A stretch of 64,000 bases of DNA from Geomonas oryzisoli (GCF_018986915.1 NZ_CP076723.1:1645501-1709500), one strand, 5' to 3'; positions 15,093 through 23,444 are shown, numbered from the stretch's first letter. A program made the numbers and translations. Notes: generated by a model not told the origin, from the letters alone.

Positions 15093-16763
15093 CTATCTGT
15101 TGGTTACCAGGTAGTGTTTCGAACTTTGCCACAGGATGCGCGGCCGGACGGCGGAGCTCGCCGAGAGCTCTGCCAGATAGCCGCGCAGTATCATGGCGTA
15201 CACCGGCTTGGGGCCGTTCCAGAGCGCACGGAACCTGTCGCGGTTCAAGAACCAGGCGGACTGGTCGCCGATCTTGCTGCCGAACTCGATCTCGCCGGGG
15301 CCGTCGAAGATGACGCAGCGGCGCTCGGCGTAGTAGCCCAACCCCTGGCGCAACCCCTGGCTCGCCAGCACCGCATCCGGACCGGCCAGCTTTTTGACGA
15401 TCTCCCCCGGTTCGCGGTACGACTTGCGCTCCACGAACAGCGGAAAGACGATATGGGGCGCGGTCAGAAAGAGGAGGATCGACCCGGCGAGGAGGCCGCA
15501 AAAGAGCTGCCGCGCGTCTTCACGTTTCACCGCAGCCAGCCCGACCGCTCCCTGTAAGATCAGGATCGAGCCGATCACGAGCCCCCCGACCGGTCCGACC
15601 AGCGGCCTGTGCGCAACCAGCGGGTAGAGCAGGGCGGCGCACCCCATAAGGGTCAGCAGCCAGCCGAAGGCGAGCGCGGGGCGGCGCATCGGGCGGAAGT
15701 CGCCGTTGAAGGCCCGGTCGAAGAGCGTGCCGATCAGTATGGCCAGCGCCGGGTACACCGGCAGGATGTACGCCGGCAGCTTCGAGTTCGACTTCGAGAA
15801 AAACGCGAAGATGATGATCGCCCACAGCGCGAGGTACAGGCGCGCCTCTCCCCCCGTAGCGGCCCGGTTGCGCCAGAAGTTGCGCAGCGCGCTCGGGATG
15901 AAGAATGACCAGGGGATCATGAAGCCGAACAGGATGGGGATGAAGTACCAAAACGGCTGGTAGCGCCGGTGCACCTTGGTGAGAAAGCGCTCGAAGTGTT
16001 CGTGGATGAAAAAGAACTGGAAGAACTCGGGATTGCGCTGGCACACGAGCACGAACCACGGCGCGGCGACGGCGAGAAACAGCAGCCCCCCCGGGATCAG
16101 GCGCATTTCCTTCAGGATGCGCCAGCGGCGGGTCAGCACGATGTGCCAGAATATCACCGCCCCCGGAAGCACGATGCCGATCAGTCCCTTGGCCAATACC
16201 GCGAGTGCCGCGAAGACGTAGAAGAGGTAGTAATAGCCCGCCCTGGGTTGTTGCGCGTCGCGGGCGGCGAGGATGTAGCTCCCCAGCGCCACGGTCATGG
16301 TGAAGGTAAGCGGGATGTCGGTGATGTTGATGCGCGCCTGGATCAGGAAGCCCGTACAGCCGCCCAGGATCAGGGCGGCGAGGAGTCCGGTCCGCCGGCC
16401 GAAGAGCTCCCTTCCCAGGTGATAGCTGAAGAGCACGGTGCCGAGGCCGCTCAGGGCGCAGACCAGCCGGGCCGAAAATTCGCTGATGCCGAACAGGTAG
16501 AAAGAGATGGCGTTCAGCCAGTACAACAGCACCGGCTTCTCGAAGTACTTCACGTAATTGAGCAGGGGGGTGACCAGGTCGCCGCGTTCCAGCATCTCCC
16601 TGGGGATCTCGGCGTAGCGCGCCTCGTCGGGGTCTATGAGGGGGAAGTGGCCGAGCAGTTGGAGGAACAGCAGTCCGAACAGCACGGTAAGCAGTAACAG
16701 ATCCCGTCTTCGCGACTCGTGCGAGCGGGTAAGATAGTCCAGCGGATCCAGCGGAAACGGCAT
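15093..16763 (-). CDS. arnT: ArnT-like lipid A aminoarabinose transferase (GT39/83 family)
   Basis: A 556-residue inner-membrane protein with about 11-12 helices. The first periplasmic loop carries IDPDEARYAEIPREML, the acidic catalytic motif of the PMT/ArnT superfamily, followed by YFEKPVLLYW. The soluble C-terminal domain is short (about residues 440-556). ArnT moves L-Ara4N from undecaprenyl phosphate to lipid A phosphates, lowering the negative charge of the outer membrane. It is first in the operon with all cytoplasmic arn functions, which supports the assignment over generic GT39 enzymes. No arnE/arnF flippase or ugd is in the window. Confidence 0.85.
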   Translation of the reverse strand: MPFPLDPLDYLTRSHESRRRDLLLLTVLFGLLFLQLLGHFPLIDPDEARYAEIPREMLERGDLVTPLLNYVKYFEKPVLLYWLNAISFYLFGISEFSARLVCALSGLGTVLFSYHLGRELFGRRTGLLAALILGGCTGFLIQARINITDIPLTFTMTVALGSYILAARDAQQPRAGYYYLFYVFAALAVLAKGLIGIVLPGAVIFWHIVLTRRWRILKEMRLIPGGLLFLAVAAPWFVLVCQRNPEFFQFFFIHEHFERFLTKVHRRYQPFWYFIPILFGFMIPWSFFIPSALRNFWRNRAATGGEARLYLALWAIIIFAFFSKSNSKLPAYILPVYPALAILIGTLFDRAFNGDFRPMRRPALAFGWLLTLMGCAALLYPLVAHRPLVGPVGGLVIGSILILQGAVGLAAVKREDARQLFCGLLAGSILLFLTAPHIVFPLFVERKSYREPGEIVKKLAGPDAVLASQGLRQGLGYYAERRCVIFDGPGEIEFGSKIGDQSAWFLNRDRFRALWNGPKPVYAMILRGYLAELSASSAVRPRILWQSSKHYLVTNR

Positions 16764-16845
16764 AAAAGAAGGCTCCCCAGGTGCTGCTTCGCTAGGTGTC
16801 AGAGGCTATGTTAACGAAACGATCCCCGATAGTAGGTCATGCTCC

Positions 16846-16884
16846 ATTACCTGCATATGACATCAATATGACAATGTTGTCATA
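16846..16884 (-). promoter_or_regulatory. Probable arn promoter with overlapping palindrome
   Basis: On the minus strand TTGTCA (16874-16869) and GGTAAT (16851-16846) are separated by 17 bases. The -35 lies inside the perfect 18-base palindrome TATGACAATGTTGTCATA (16867-16884), and a third ATATGACA half-site lies next to it. This looks like a repressor operator about 105 bases upstream of arnT. The rest of 16764-17102 shows no gene. Confidence 0.5.
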
Positions 16885-17059
16885 AAAGGAGCGGGTTGCA
16901 CGTCTGTCTTGCACAGACATCCGTCTTTGGGGAATGGCTGTGTCTCAAAGGTGCAAGGGCGATATTTTTTGGGGAAGCCTGCCGTGCAATAAGTGCAGAT
17001 GCGATCGAAATAGTTTCGCTGCACGGCGCAGGTCGAGTTTTATGGGACGGAAACAACCC

Positions 17060-17088
17060 TTGACATCGAAAAGGCCATCTGTTACATA
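17060..17088 (+). promoter_or_regulatory. Promoter of tRNA-Val
   Basis: TTGACA (17060-17065), a 17-base spacer and TACATA (17083-17088), ending 14 bases before the tRNA. The -35 is consensus; the -10 is weak. Confidence 0.55.
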
Positions 17089-17102
17089 CACAGAACACTT
17101 TG

Positions 17103-17177
17103 GGGCGATTAGCTCAGCGGGAGAGCACTGCCTTCACACGGCAGGGGTCACTGGTTCGAACCCAGTATCGCCCACCA
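17103..17177 (+). tRNA. tRNA-Val (anticodon CAC)
   Basis: A 75-base cloverleaf: acceptor arms GGGCGAT/ATCGCCC, D-arm with AGCTCAGC, anticodon arm CTGCC-TTCACAC-GGCAG giving anticodon CAC (valine GTG codons), T-arm with GGTTCGAACCC. The CCA end is encoded. Confidence 0.95.
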
Positions 17178-17187
17178 TAGATACAGC

Positions 17188-17217
17188 AAAGGCCGAGTCA
17201 AGCGACTCGGCCTTTTT
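17188..17217 (+). terminator. Terminator after tRNA-Val
   Basis: Perfect 12-bp arms AAAGGCCGAGTC and GACTCGGCCTTT around AAGC, followed by TTCTTTT, ten bases after the tRNA. Confidence 0.9.
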
Positions 17218-17291
17218 CTTTTCCTCCATGTCCTACTGAAGTCCCCGTTACCTTTACCAACAAACCCGCCCCCACCTCTTCCCAGTTCTAA

Positions 17292-17465
17292 GAGCGCCCG
17301 AGGTCCATCCCACCCACGAAGCGCCGTCCGTGCCCCACGTCCTCCCCTTGTCAAAGGGGAGACAGAGGGGATTTGTCCGTGTGAGCGCCCGAGATCCATC
17401 CCTCCACGAAGCGCCGCCCGTGCCCCACGTCCTCCCCTTGTCAAAGGGGAGACAGAGGGGATTTG
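17292..17465 (+). repeat. Tandem repeat, two copies of about 84 bp at 91-bp period
   Basis: Copies at 17292-17375 and 17383-17465 share GAGCGCCCGAG at the start, CACGAAGCGCCG in the middle and a CTCCCCTTGTCAAAGGGGAG palindrome near the end, with a few substitutions. The 430-base interval 17218-17647 holds this repeat and the cobO promoter and no gene. Confidence 0.8.
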
Positions 17466-17536
17466 CCTTCTTTCTCCGAACGCCGCCAGAAAAAGCCCTT
17501 TTCGCTAACGTCGTTTTAGATATCGGCTGTTTGGCC

Positions 17537-17566
17537 TTGACACTTTCCTAAGGCAGTTGCTATAGT
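17537..17566 (+). promoter_or_regulatory. Sigma-70-type promoter of the cobO operon
   Basis: TTGACA (17537-17542), an 18-base spacer and TATAGT (17561-17566). The leader of about 75 bases contains GC-rich inverted segments but no recognisable cobalamin riboswitch. Confidence 0.7.
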
Positions 17567-17647
17567 GCTGCCTCGCCGCGCAGCTTCCGTTAGCGTCAGC
17601 GCGGACGGCCGACAGCGGCAGTAGCCACAACAGCACCGGGGGATGTT

Positions 17648-18178
17648 TTGAAACTGGAACGCGGTCTTATTCAGGTGTATACCGGTAACGGCAAGGGGAA
17701 GACCACCGCCTCGCTGGGGCTCGCCCTGCGTGCCGTCGGCCGCGAGCTGAAGGTCTGCATGATCCAGTTCATGAAAGGGGGAGGGCCTTACGGCGAGCAG
17801 ATGGCCGCCGAGAAGCTGGCGCCTTTTCTCACCATCATCCAGACCGGACGGCCGGGATGGGTGAACAAGGACAACCCGGCCCAGGCCGACAAGGACCTTG
17901 CCGCCGAGGCGCTTGCCCTCGCTACGGAGAAGCTTTGCAGCGGCGAGTACGACCTCGTCATACTCGACGAAGCCAACGGCGCCGTTTCCATGGGGCTTCT
18001 TCCGGTTGAGCGTCTGCTGGAGCTGATGGCCGCCAAGCCGGAGCACGTGGAGCTGGTTTTGACCGGCCGCAACGCCCACGAAAAGGTCATCGAGGCGGCG
18101 GACCTGGTCACGGAGATGTGCGAGATCAAGCACTATTACAAAGCCGGTGTCGGCGCGCGCGTCGGCATTGAAAAATAG
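17648..18178 (+). CDS. cobO: Cob(I)yrinic acid a,c-diamide adenosyltransferase
   Basis: A 176-residue P-loop enzyme of the BtuR/CobO/CobA family. The phosphate loop GNGKGKTT is at residues 13-20, the family signature FMKGGGPYGEQ lies near residue 40, and VILDEANGAVSMGLL near residue 110 is the Walker B region. It adds the 5'-deoxyadenosyl group to cob(I)alamin precursors. It probably starts at TTG 17648, because the ATG five bases upstream is out of frame and stops at once; a GGGGGA sequence precedes it. The following genes use adenosyl-B12, so cofactor synthesis and use are co-located. Confidence 0.9.
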   Translation: MKLERGLIQVYTGNGKGKTTASLGLALRAVGRELKVCMIQFMKGGGPYGEQMAAEKLAPFLTIIQTGRPGWVNKDNPAQADKDLAAEALALATEKLCSGEYDLVILDEANGAVSMGLLPVERLLELMAAKPEHVELVLTGRNAHEKVIEAADLVTEMCEIKHYYKAGVGARVGIEK

Positions 18179-18213
18179 ATTCCATTTCAATTTACTGATA
18201 TCGGAGGTTTGCC

Positions 18214-18618
18214 ATGGCTGAAAGAAGAATACGCGTGCTGGTGGGAAAGCCTGGTCTTGACGGCCATGACCGGGGTGCCAAGATCATTGCCCGTGCCTTT
18301 CGCGATGCGGGTTTCGAGGTAATTTACACGGGGCTGCACCAGACCCCGGAGCAGATCGTCTCCGCCGCCATCCAGGAGGACGTCGATCTCGTCGCCCTTT
18401 CCATCCTCTCCGGCGCACACAACACCCTGCTTCCGGCGGTGCGGGAGATCATGACCGAGAAGGGTGCTTCCGACATCGTTTTGATGGCTGGGGGCGTCAT
18501 TCCCGAGGACGACATCCCCGGGCTGAAAGCGGCCGGCATCGCCGAAGTATTCACCCCCGGCACCTCCACCGAGACCATCGTCGGCTGGGTACGCAGCAAC
18601 ATCACGCCCCACGCCTAA
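18214..18618 (+). CDS. Stand-alone cobalamin-binding domain of methylmalonyl-CoA mutase
   Basis: A 134-residue B12-binding Rossmann-type domain. [16 protein letters not shown] contains the D-x-H-x2-G motif whose histidine coordinates cobalt, SILSGAH gives the S-x-L element and [11 protein letters not shown] the GG element. Length equals the C-terminal small domain of methylmalonyl-CoA mutase, encoded here as its own subunit. The catalytic large subunit is not in the window. GGAGG precedes the ATG. Its position between cobO and meaB fits the mutase rather than another B12 enzyme. Confidence 0.9.
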   Translation: MAERRIRVLVGKPGLDGHDRGAKIIARAFRDAGFEVIYTGLHQTPEQIVSAAIQEDVDLVALSILSGAHNTLLPAVREIMTEKGASDIVLMAGGVIPEDDIPGLKAAGIAEVFTPGTSTETIVGWVRSNITPHA

Positions 18619-18850
18619 AACTGCAACTGACGTTCAACGTTCGACGTTCAAGGTTCAACGTTAACTGCAAAACCATGACGCAATTCCGAGCGCCGCGTGT
18701 TGCCTAGAGCAGACGCGGCGCACGCCGTAGAAGTCACCAACATGCCTGACGGTGGCGATGCACCCGGTAGAAGTCACCAACATGCCTGACGGTGGCGACG
18801 CACTCACTTGAACGTTGAACGTTGAACGTTGAACCGCTTCTGGAGTTCTT
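18619..18850 (+). repeat. Repeat-filled spacer inside the B12 operon
   Basis: Two kinds of repeat occur: a 40-bp unit (GTAGAAGTCACCAACATGCC...) twice in tandem at 18727-18766 and 18767-18806, and clusters of the heptamer-like GTTCAACGTT/AACGTTGAAC near 18630-18660 and 18809-18835, which are mutual inverted repeats. No gene is seen in this 232-base gap. Confidence 0.75.
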
Positions 18851-19795
18851 ATGACCCTGGCCGAACGCGTGCTCGACGGCGACATACGCGCCGCCGCGCG
18901 CCTGATGCGCGACATCGATGACCGCTTCAAAAGCGCCATCGAGGAACTGAAGACCCTCTACCCCCACACCGGCAACGCCTACATCATCGGCATCACCGGA
19001 CCGCCGGGGGCGGGGAAGTCGACCCTGGTGGACCAGATCGTTGCCGCCTACCGCAAGAAAGACCTCCTGGTCGGTGTGGTCGCCATCGACCCCACCAGCC
19101 CCTTCTCCGGCGGCGCCATCCTCGGCGACCGCATCAGGATGAACCGCCACGCCGACGATGCCGGCGTCTTCATCCGCAGCCTCGCCACGCGCGGGGCCCT
19201 GGGCGGCCTCTCACGCTCGACCACCGACGTGGTCAACGTCATGGATGCCATGGGGATGGACGTCATCGTCATCGAAACGGTCGGGGTAGGGCAGGACGAG
19301 GTGGATATCGTCAGTACCGCACACACGACGGTGGTGGTCATGGTCCCGGGGCTTGGCGACGATATCCAGGCCATCAAGGCGGGTATCCTTGAAATCGGCG
19401 ACGTCTTCGTGGTCAACAAGGCCGACCGCGACGGGGCCGACCGCACCGCCCGCGAACTTACCACCATGCTGGAGATGAAGCACCCGGACCCGGACGGATG
19501 GGCACCGCGCGTGCTGCAGACCGAAGGGGCGCGCGGGGTCGGCATCGCCGAACTGGTGGAGGAGTTCGACGCGCACCACACCTACCTGAGGGAGTCGGGA
19601 GCCTTGCAGCGCCTCATCGAGGAGCGCAACGTCAAGCTCTTCACCGACACCCTGAGGGAAGAGCTCTTCGAGACCGTCTTCGGCGCCATCAAGGGCAACG
19701 GCACCTACGATGAGATCCTGGCCGGCATGCGTTCCAAGAGCACGGACCCCTACAGTGCCGTCCAGGAAGTAATGGCGGGACGCGCTTTTTCTTGA
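18851..19795 (+). CDS. meaB: Methylmalonyl-CoA mutase-associated GTPase MeaB
   Basis: A 314-residue G3E-family GTPase (older name ArgK). The P-loop GPPGAGKS is at residues 50-57, with the metal/switch motif DPTSPFSGGAILGDR, a Walker B region VIVIETVGVGQDEVD and NKAD for guanine specificity. A C-terminal dimerisation arm follows. MeaB gates loading of adenosylcobalamin into methylmalonyl-CoA mutase and protects the enzyme from inactivation. Placement beside the B12-binding subunit supports that job. Confidence 0.93.
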   Translation: MTLAERVLDGDIRAAARLMRDIDDRFKSAIEELKTLYPHTGNAYIIGITGPPGAGKSTLVDQIVAAYRKKDLLVGVVAIDPTSPFSGGAILGDRIRMNRHADDAGVFIRSLATRGALGGLSRSTTDVVNVMDAMGMDVIVIETVGVGQDEVDIVSTAHTTVVVMVPGLGDDIQAIKAGILEIGDVFVVNKADRDGADRTARELTTMLEMKHPDPDGWAPRVLQTEGARGVGIAELVEEFDAHHTYLRESGALQRLIEERNVKLFTDTLREELFETVFGAIKGNGTYDEILAGMRSKSTDPYSAVQEVMAGRAFS

Positions 19796-19829
19796 CCGGG
19801 CGGGGCAAAGGTGTTAATTAAGATACGAA

Positions 19830-19848
19830 ATGGGGCGTCACGCCCCAT
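19830..19848 (+). other. Small hairpin upstream of the transpeptidase gene
   Basis: Arms ATGGGGCG and CGCCCCAT with a TCA loop, between meaB and the next start. There is no long T-run, so it is a weak terminator or leader structure. Confidence 0.4.
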
Positions 19849-19877
19849 TAGTCGTTTCTCGGTTGGGAGCTGGCAAG

Positions 19878-20714
19878 ATGTTACGTAAGGTTTTGGTTTT
19901 TGTAGTCCTGGCGATCCTTTTTTCCATCGTGGTATATAACCCCTCCGCAACCTCCGAGCCCGGAGCGAACCCGCAGGACCCTGCCAAGGAAGACCTCTCC
20001 CGAGTAGAGTACCCAAGCCTCGCCAAGGTCCCCTGGCGCTCCCACTTCATCGAGCCGCAGGAAACCCTCGAGTCGCTCTACGGCGCCGATTGGGTCACCG
20101 TGGCCCGCTTCAACCGCATCGACCGACGCCACGTCTATCCCGGAATGACCATCAAGGTCCCCGTCGACATCGTCGCCGCCCGCAACTACACCCCCATGCC
20201 GCAGGAGTACCCCGAGGCGAAGCGCTACGGCAAGTACATCCTGATCGATATGACCGAGCAGTGGATGGGGGCCTACGAAAACGGCAAGCTGAAGTTCTCC
20301 GCCCCCGCCGCGACCGGTGCCCCCGGCCACGAAACCCCGGTCGGCGTCTTCCACATCGATGCCCGTCATCGCAACCACACCTCTTCGCTGTACAAGACCG
20401 AGGACGAGAGCGGTCAGTACCCGATGGACAACGCCATGCGTTTCCACATCGGTCCCGACAACGTCTCCTACTGGATCCATGCCCGCGACCTTCCCGGCAA
20501 GCCCGCCTCGCATGGTTGCGTGGGGCTCTACGACGAAGGGATGCAGAACAGGGTGTACGGCATCCCCGCGAAGCCGCAGCTGATCGACTCGCAGAAGTTT
20601 TACGCCTGGGCCGTGGGCGAGAACGAGTACGATGGGGACACCGGCGATCTCGAGGAGCTGGAAGGCGCCCCCGTGGTTGAAGTAAGAGGCACCAACCCCG
20701 TTTACCGCAAGTAA
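19878..20714 (+). CDS. L,D-transpeptidase, YkuD family
   Basis: A 278-residue envelope protein with an N-terminal membrane anchor or signal (VLVFVVLAILFSIVVY). A LysM-like segment follows, with LESLYGADWVTVARFNRI and YPGMTIKVP. The YkuD domain spans about residues 110-245, with YILIDMTEQWMGAY, TGAPGHETPVGVF and the catalytic motif IHARDLPGKPASHGCVGL, whose cysteine is the nucleophile. Such enzymes form 3-3 crosslinks or attach proteins to peptidoglycan. The ATG at 19878 follows GGGAGC; an upstream in-frame ATG lies in the hairpin and is less likely. Confidence 0.88.
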   Translation: MLRKVLVFVVLAILFSIVVYNPSATSEPGANPQDPAKEDLSRVEYPSLAKVPWRSHFIEPQETLESLYGADWVTVARFNRIDRRHVYPGMTIKVPVDIVAARNYTPMPQEYPEAKRYGKYILIDMTEQWMGAYENGKLKFSAPAATGAPGHETPVGVFHIDARHRNHTSSLYKTEDESGQYPMDNAMRFHIGPDNVSYWIHARDLPGKPASHGCVGLYDEGMQNRVYGIPAKPQLIDSQKFYAWAVGENEYDGDTGDLEELEGAPVVEVRGTNPVYRK

Positions 20715-20728
20715 TAACGCGCTATACT

Positions 20729-20781
20729 CTCCAGTTGTGCCAGTGACTGAATAAGCGGTCAATTTACTGTCACAACTGGAG
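20729..20781 (+). promoter_or_regulatory. 11-bp inverted repeat upstream of the DedA gene
   Basis: CTCCAGTTGTG (20729-20739) and CACAACTGGAG (20771-20781) are perfect complements separated by 31 bases, ending five bases before the GTG start. In RNA this would pair over the ribosome-binding region (GGAG is in the right arm), so it could control translation of the next gene. Confidence 0.55.
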
Positions 20782-20786
20782 CCTTC

Positions 20787-21425
20787 GTGCAGGAACTCTT
20801 CAAAGAATACCTGCAGGTGCATGGTTACTGGGTGCTCTTTCTAGGGACATTTCTGGAAGGGGAAGCCATCCTCATCTTTGCAGGCTTTCTCGCCTTCCAG
20901 GGATACCTCGACATCTACCTGGTCATGTTGTCCGCCTTGGTCGGTTCCTTCCTGGGAGACCAGTTCTACTTCCATGTCGGTCGAACCAACGGTCCGCAGT
21001 TGTTGCGTCTCTTCACCAGCTTTGCCCGAAAGTTCAGGAAAGCCTTGCGGCTCATCGAGCGTTACGGGACCTTCGTCGCCTTCGTTTCCCGGTACACCTA
21101 CGGCTTTCGTATAGTGTTGCCGGTCATCCTGGGCATGACCACCTTTGCGTCGCGCCGCTTTCTCTATCTGAACTTTCTCTCCGCCCTAACCTGGTCGATA
21201 CTATTTTCCCTGGCCGGCTATCTCTTCGGCAAGGCCGCCTCCCTTTTCATAGAAGACCTGCAGAGTTACGAGCCCTATCTGATGTTGGTTCTGGCGGGGA
21301 TCATCGCCTGTCTGTGGTCCAGCCATTTCGTCGTGCACCGGTGGCGCAAGCGGCACGCGCGAGCCAGGCTCAAGCGCATCAAGTCCCGGCCCCGCCGTCC
21401 CAAGATCAATCATAACCACCGTTAG
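20787..21425 (+). CDS. DedA/SNARE-associated family membrane protein
   Basis: A 212-residue inner-membrane protein. GTFLEGEAILIFAGFLA and GDQFYFHVGRTNG are conserved DedA elements, and FVSRYTYGFRIVLPVILGM carries the family arginine motif. DedA proteins act in undecaprenyl-phosphate or phospholipid translocation and membrane-potential upkeep. The C-terminal tail is strongly basic (RARLKRIKSRPRRPK). A GTG start at 20787 follows GGAG. It is separate from the transpeptidase gene by the inverted repeat. Confidence 0.85.
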   Translation: MQELFKEYLQVHGYWVLFLGTFLEGEAILIFAGFLAFQGYLDIYLVMLSALVGSFLGDQFYFHVGRTNGPQLLRLFTSFARKFRKALRLIERYGTFVAFVSRYTYGFRIVLPVILGMTTFASRRFLYLNFLSALTWSILFSLAGYLFGKAASLFIEDLQSYEPYLMLVLAGIIACLWSSHFVVHRWRKRHARARLKRIKSRPRRPKINHNHR

Positions 21426-21431
21426 CCGGCA

Positions 21432-21471
21432 AATAAGGGGACTGGCTCCGCCAGGTGCCAGTCCCCTTATT
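21432..21471 (+). terminator. Terminator made from a dispersed hairpin repeat
   Basis: Perfect 15-bp arms AATAAGGGGACTGGC and GCCAGTCCCCTTATT enclose TCCGCCAGGT, seven bases after the DedA stop. The same core (GGGAC-GGC-ACCTGGCGGAGCC-GTCCC in either orientation) recurs near 45261 and twice near 51743-51848. Confidence 0.75.
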
Positions 21472-21479
21472 CACTGCAA

Positions 21480-21756
21480 AAGCAATTACGCAAAGACACG
21501 AAGTAGTCGCCAAGCACGCCAAGGATAAGCTTTTTGGGTTTCCCCCAAAGCCCCTCTTCGCGTCCTTCGCGGATTCCCTGCGTTCTTTGCGTAACTGCTT
21601 TTCAGCCTGGTTAGCCAAAAGCAGTTACGCAAAGACACGAAGTAGTCGCGAAGCGCGCCAAGGAAAAGCTTTTAGGTTTACCACCCCAAAGCCCCTCTTC
21701 GCGTCCTTCGCGGAATCCGTGTTCTTTGCGTAACTGCTTTTCAGCCTCGTTTCTCC
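21480..21756 (+). repeat. Two tandem copies of a ~140-bp palindromic intergenic element
   Basis: Copies at about 21480-21604 and 21620-21746 each start with GCAATTACGCAAAGACACG or a close variant and end with TTTGCGTAACTGCTTTTCAGCC. The ends are inverted repeats of each other, with internal AAGCCCCTCTTCGCGTCC shared. A related CGCAAAGACGCCAAGG element is at 49806. The 418-base interval 21426-21843 holds only these repeats. Confidence 0.8.
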
Positions 21757-21843
21757 GTTGTCAATTGCCTTAGCTTATGGTCTAATGCCGCCCGCGGCGG
21801 AATCCGGCCGCATATTCCGCCGTAACCAACGAAGGACTTTTGC

Positions 21844-22581
21844 ATGGATTTGAAGGAAAGAGTTTCCATAGTGTTGGTCGGGACCCAAAGCCCCGGCAAC
21901 ATAGGCATGGTCTGCCGTGCCATGAAGAACATGGGCCTGCGCGACCTGCGCCTGGTCAACCCCTGCCAGGTGGACCACCTGGACGCGATCAAATTTGCCG
22001 TCTCCGCGCGCGACCTTCTGGAGAGCGCACGCATCTTCACCTCGCTCGAGGACGCCATCGCCGACAGCGAGTACTCGGTGGCGACCACGCGGCGCCACGG
22101 CAAGTACCGCGCCGAGATCTCCACCCCTCCCCAGATCGTGGAGCGCTTCGCCGGATGCGCGCCCACCAGCCGCCTGGCCCTCGTCTTCGGCCGTGAGGAC
22201 AGCGGGCTCACCACCGACGAGGTTGCCCTGTGCCGCTGGCAGTCCACCATCGAGACCGCCGACGAGTTCGGCTCGCTCAACCTGTCCCAGGCGGTGCTCA
22301 TCTTCTGCTACGAGTTCCTGAAAGGCGCCGCACCCGCGCCGGTCAAGGCCGCGCGCGAACTGGCCGGGTCGGCCTCTCTCGAACCGATGTACACCCACAT
22401 GGAAAAGACCTTCCTGAGGATCGGCTACCTGAACCCGCAAAACCCCGACCACATGATGCGCACCATGCGGCGCATCTTCTCCCGCGCCGAGCTGGACGAG
22501 CGCGAGGTGGCTTCCCTGCGCGGCCTGCTCTCCCAGATCGACTGGGCCTGCGCCGAGTTCAAGGGGAAGAAGGGCGCCTGA
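21844..22581 (+). CDS. trmJ: TrmJ-type tRNA/rRNA 2'-O-methyltransferase (SpoU family)
   Basis: A 245-residue SPOUT methyltransferase. Motif 1 VGTQSPGNIGMVCRAMKNMG at the N terminus, motif 2 LALVFGREDSGLT and motif 3 SLNLSQAVLIFCYEF form the knotted SAM-binding site. The C-terminal helical extension matches TrmJ, which methylates position 32 in the tRNA anticodon loop. GAAGGA precedes the ATG at good spacing. It lies just upstream of surE. Confidence 0.85.
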   Translation: MDLKERVSIVLVGTQSPGNIGMVCRAMKNMGLRDLRLVNPCQVDHLDAIKFAVSARDLLESARIFTSLEDAIADSEYSVATTRRHGKYRAEISTPPQIVERFAGCAPTSRLALVFGREDSGLTTDEVALCRWQSTIETADEFGSLNLSQAVLIFCYEFLKGAAPAPVKAARELAGSASLEPMYTHMEKTFLRIGYLNPQNPDHMMRTMRRIFSRAELDEREVASLRGLLSQIDWACAEFKGKKGA

Positions 22582-22697
22582 TTCGCATCAACGTTAAAAT
22601 ATGTTAAAGTTTGTCGCCGCGCCGCCGAATCGGATGGGGTAGGTGGGGGCGCTGCATCCGGACCTGTTCTGCTGCACTTGACTGTGAGGGACCTACT

Positions 22698-23444
22698 GTG
22701 AAAGTTCTCCTTACCAACGATGACGGTGTGCACTCCCCCGGCCTCGCTGCCCTGATCGCGAGGGTGTCCGAGGTGGCTGAGGTGGTCGTGGTGGCGCCGG
22801 ACCGCGAGCAGAGCGCGGTTTCCCACGCGCTGACGCTGCACCACCCTTTGCGGGCCGCGCGCATCGCCGACAACATCTACTCCGTCGAGGGGACGCCCAC
22901 CGACTGCGTCAACCTCGGCATCCACAGCCTCCTTTCCTTTCGTCCCGACCTGGTCATCTCCGGGGTGAACCGCGGCGCCAATCTGGGCGACGACGTCACC
23001 TATTCCGGCACGGTCGCGGCCGCCCTGGAAGCGACCCTGATGGGGATCCCGGCCATCGCCGTTTCGCTGGTCACCCGCAGCGCGGGCGACAACTTCGATG
23101 CAGCCGCGGCCTTCGCCGCCGCCCTGGCGCAAACGGTCCACCACCGGGGACTCCCCCGCGACACCTATCTGAACGTCAACGTGCCGGACCTCCCGGCCGA
23201 CAGACTCCTCCCGGCGCAGATCACCCGCCAGGGGAAGCGGAGCTACGAAGGGACCATCGTGGACAAGGTCGATCCGCGCGGCCGGAACTACTACTGGATC
23301 GGCACCGTCGATCTCAGTTTCCAGGACGTGCCCGGCACCGATTTTCACGCCGTTTCGCGCGGTCACGTCTCCATTTCGCCGCTGCACATCGACCTTACCA
23401 ACCACGCCGCCATCCGCGATCTGCAGGGCTGGGAACTGCCGTGA
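22698..23444 (+). CDS. surE: 5'/3'-nucleotidase SurE
   Basis: A 248-residue phosphatase. The N-terminal LLTNDDGVHSPGL provides the two metal aspartates, APDREQSAVSHALT the serine loop and ISGVNRGANLGDDVTYSGTV the asparagine ligand. SurE removes phosphate from nucleoside monophosphates and is often beside pcm and rpoS, as here. GTG at 22698 follows GAGGG; the longer frame upstream overlaps GC-rich noncoding sequence. Confidence 0.95.
   Translation: MKVLLTNDDGVHSPGLAALIARVSEVAEVVVVAPDREQSAVSHALTLHHPLRAARIADNIYSVEGTPTDCVNLGIHSLLSFRPDLVISGVNRGANLGDDVTYSGTVAAALEATLMGIPAIAVSLVTRSAGDNFDAAAAFAAALAQTVHHRGLPRDTYLNVNVPDLPADRLLPAQITRQGKRSYEGTIVDKVDPRGRNYYWIGTVDLSFQDVPGTDFHAVSRGHVSISPLHIDLTNHAAIRDLQGWELP

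Noticed and set aside
17567..17647. Cobalamin riboswitch upstream of cobO
   Set aside because: The leader is only about 80 bases and lacks the conserved B12-box sequence and the long multi-stem fold.
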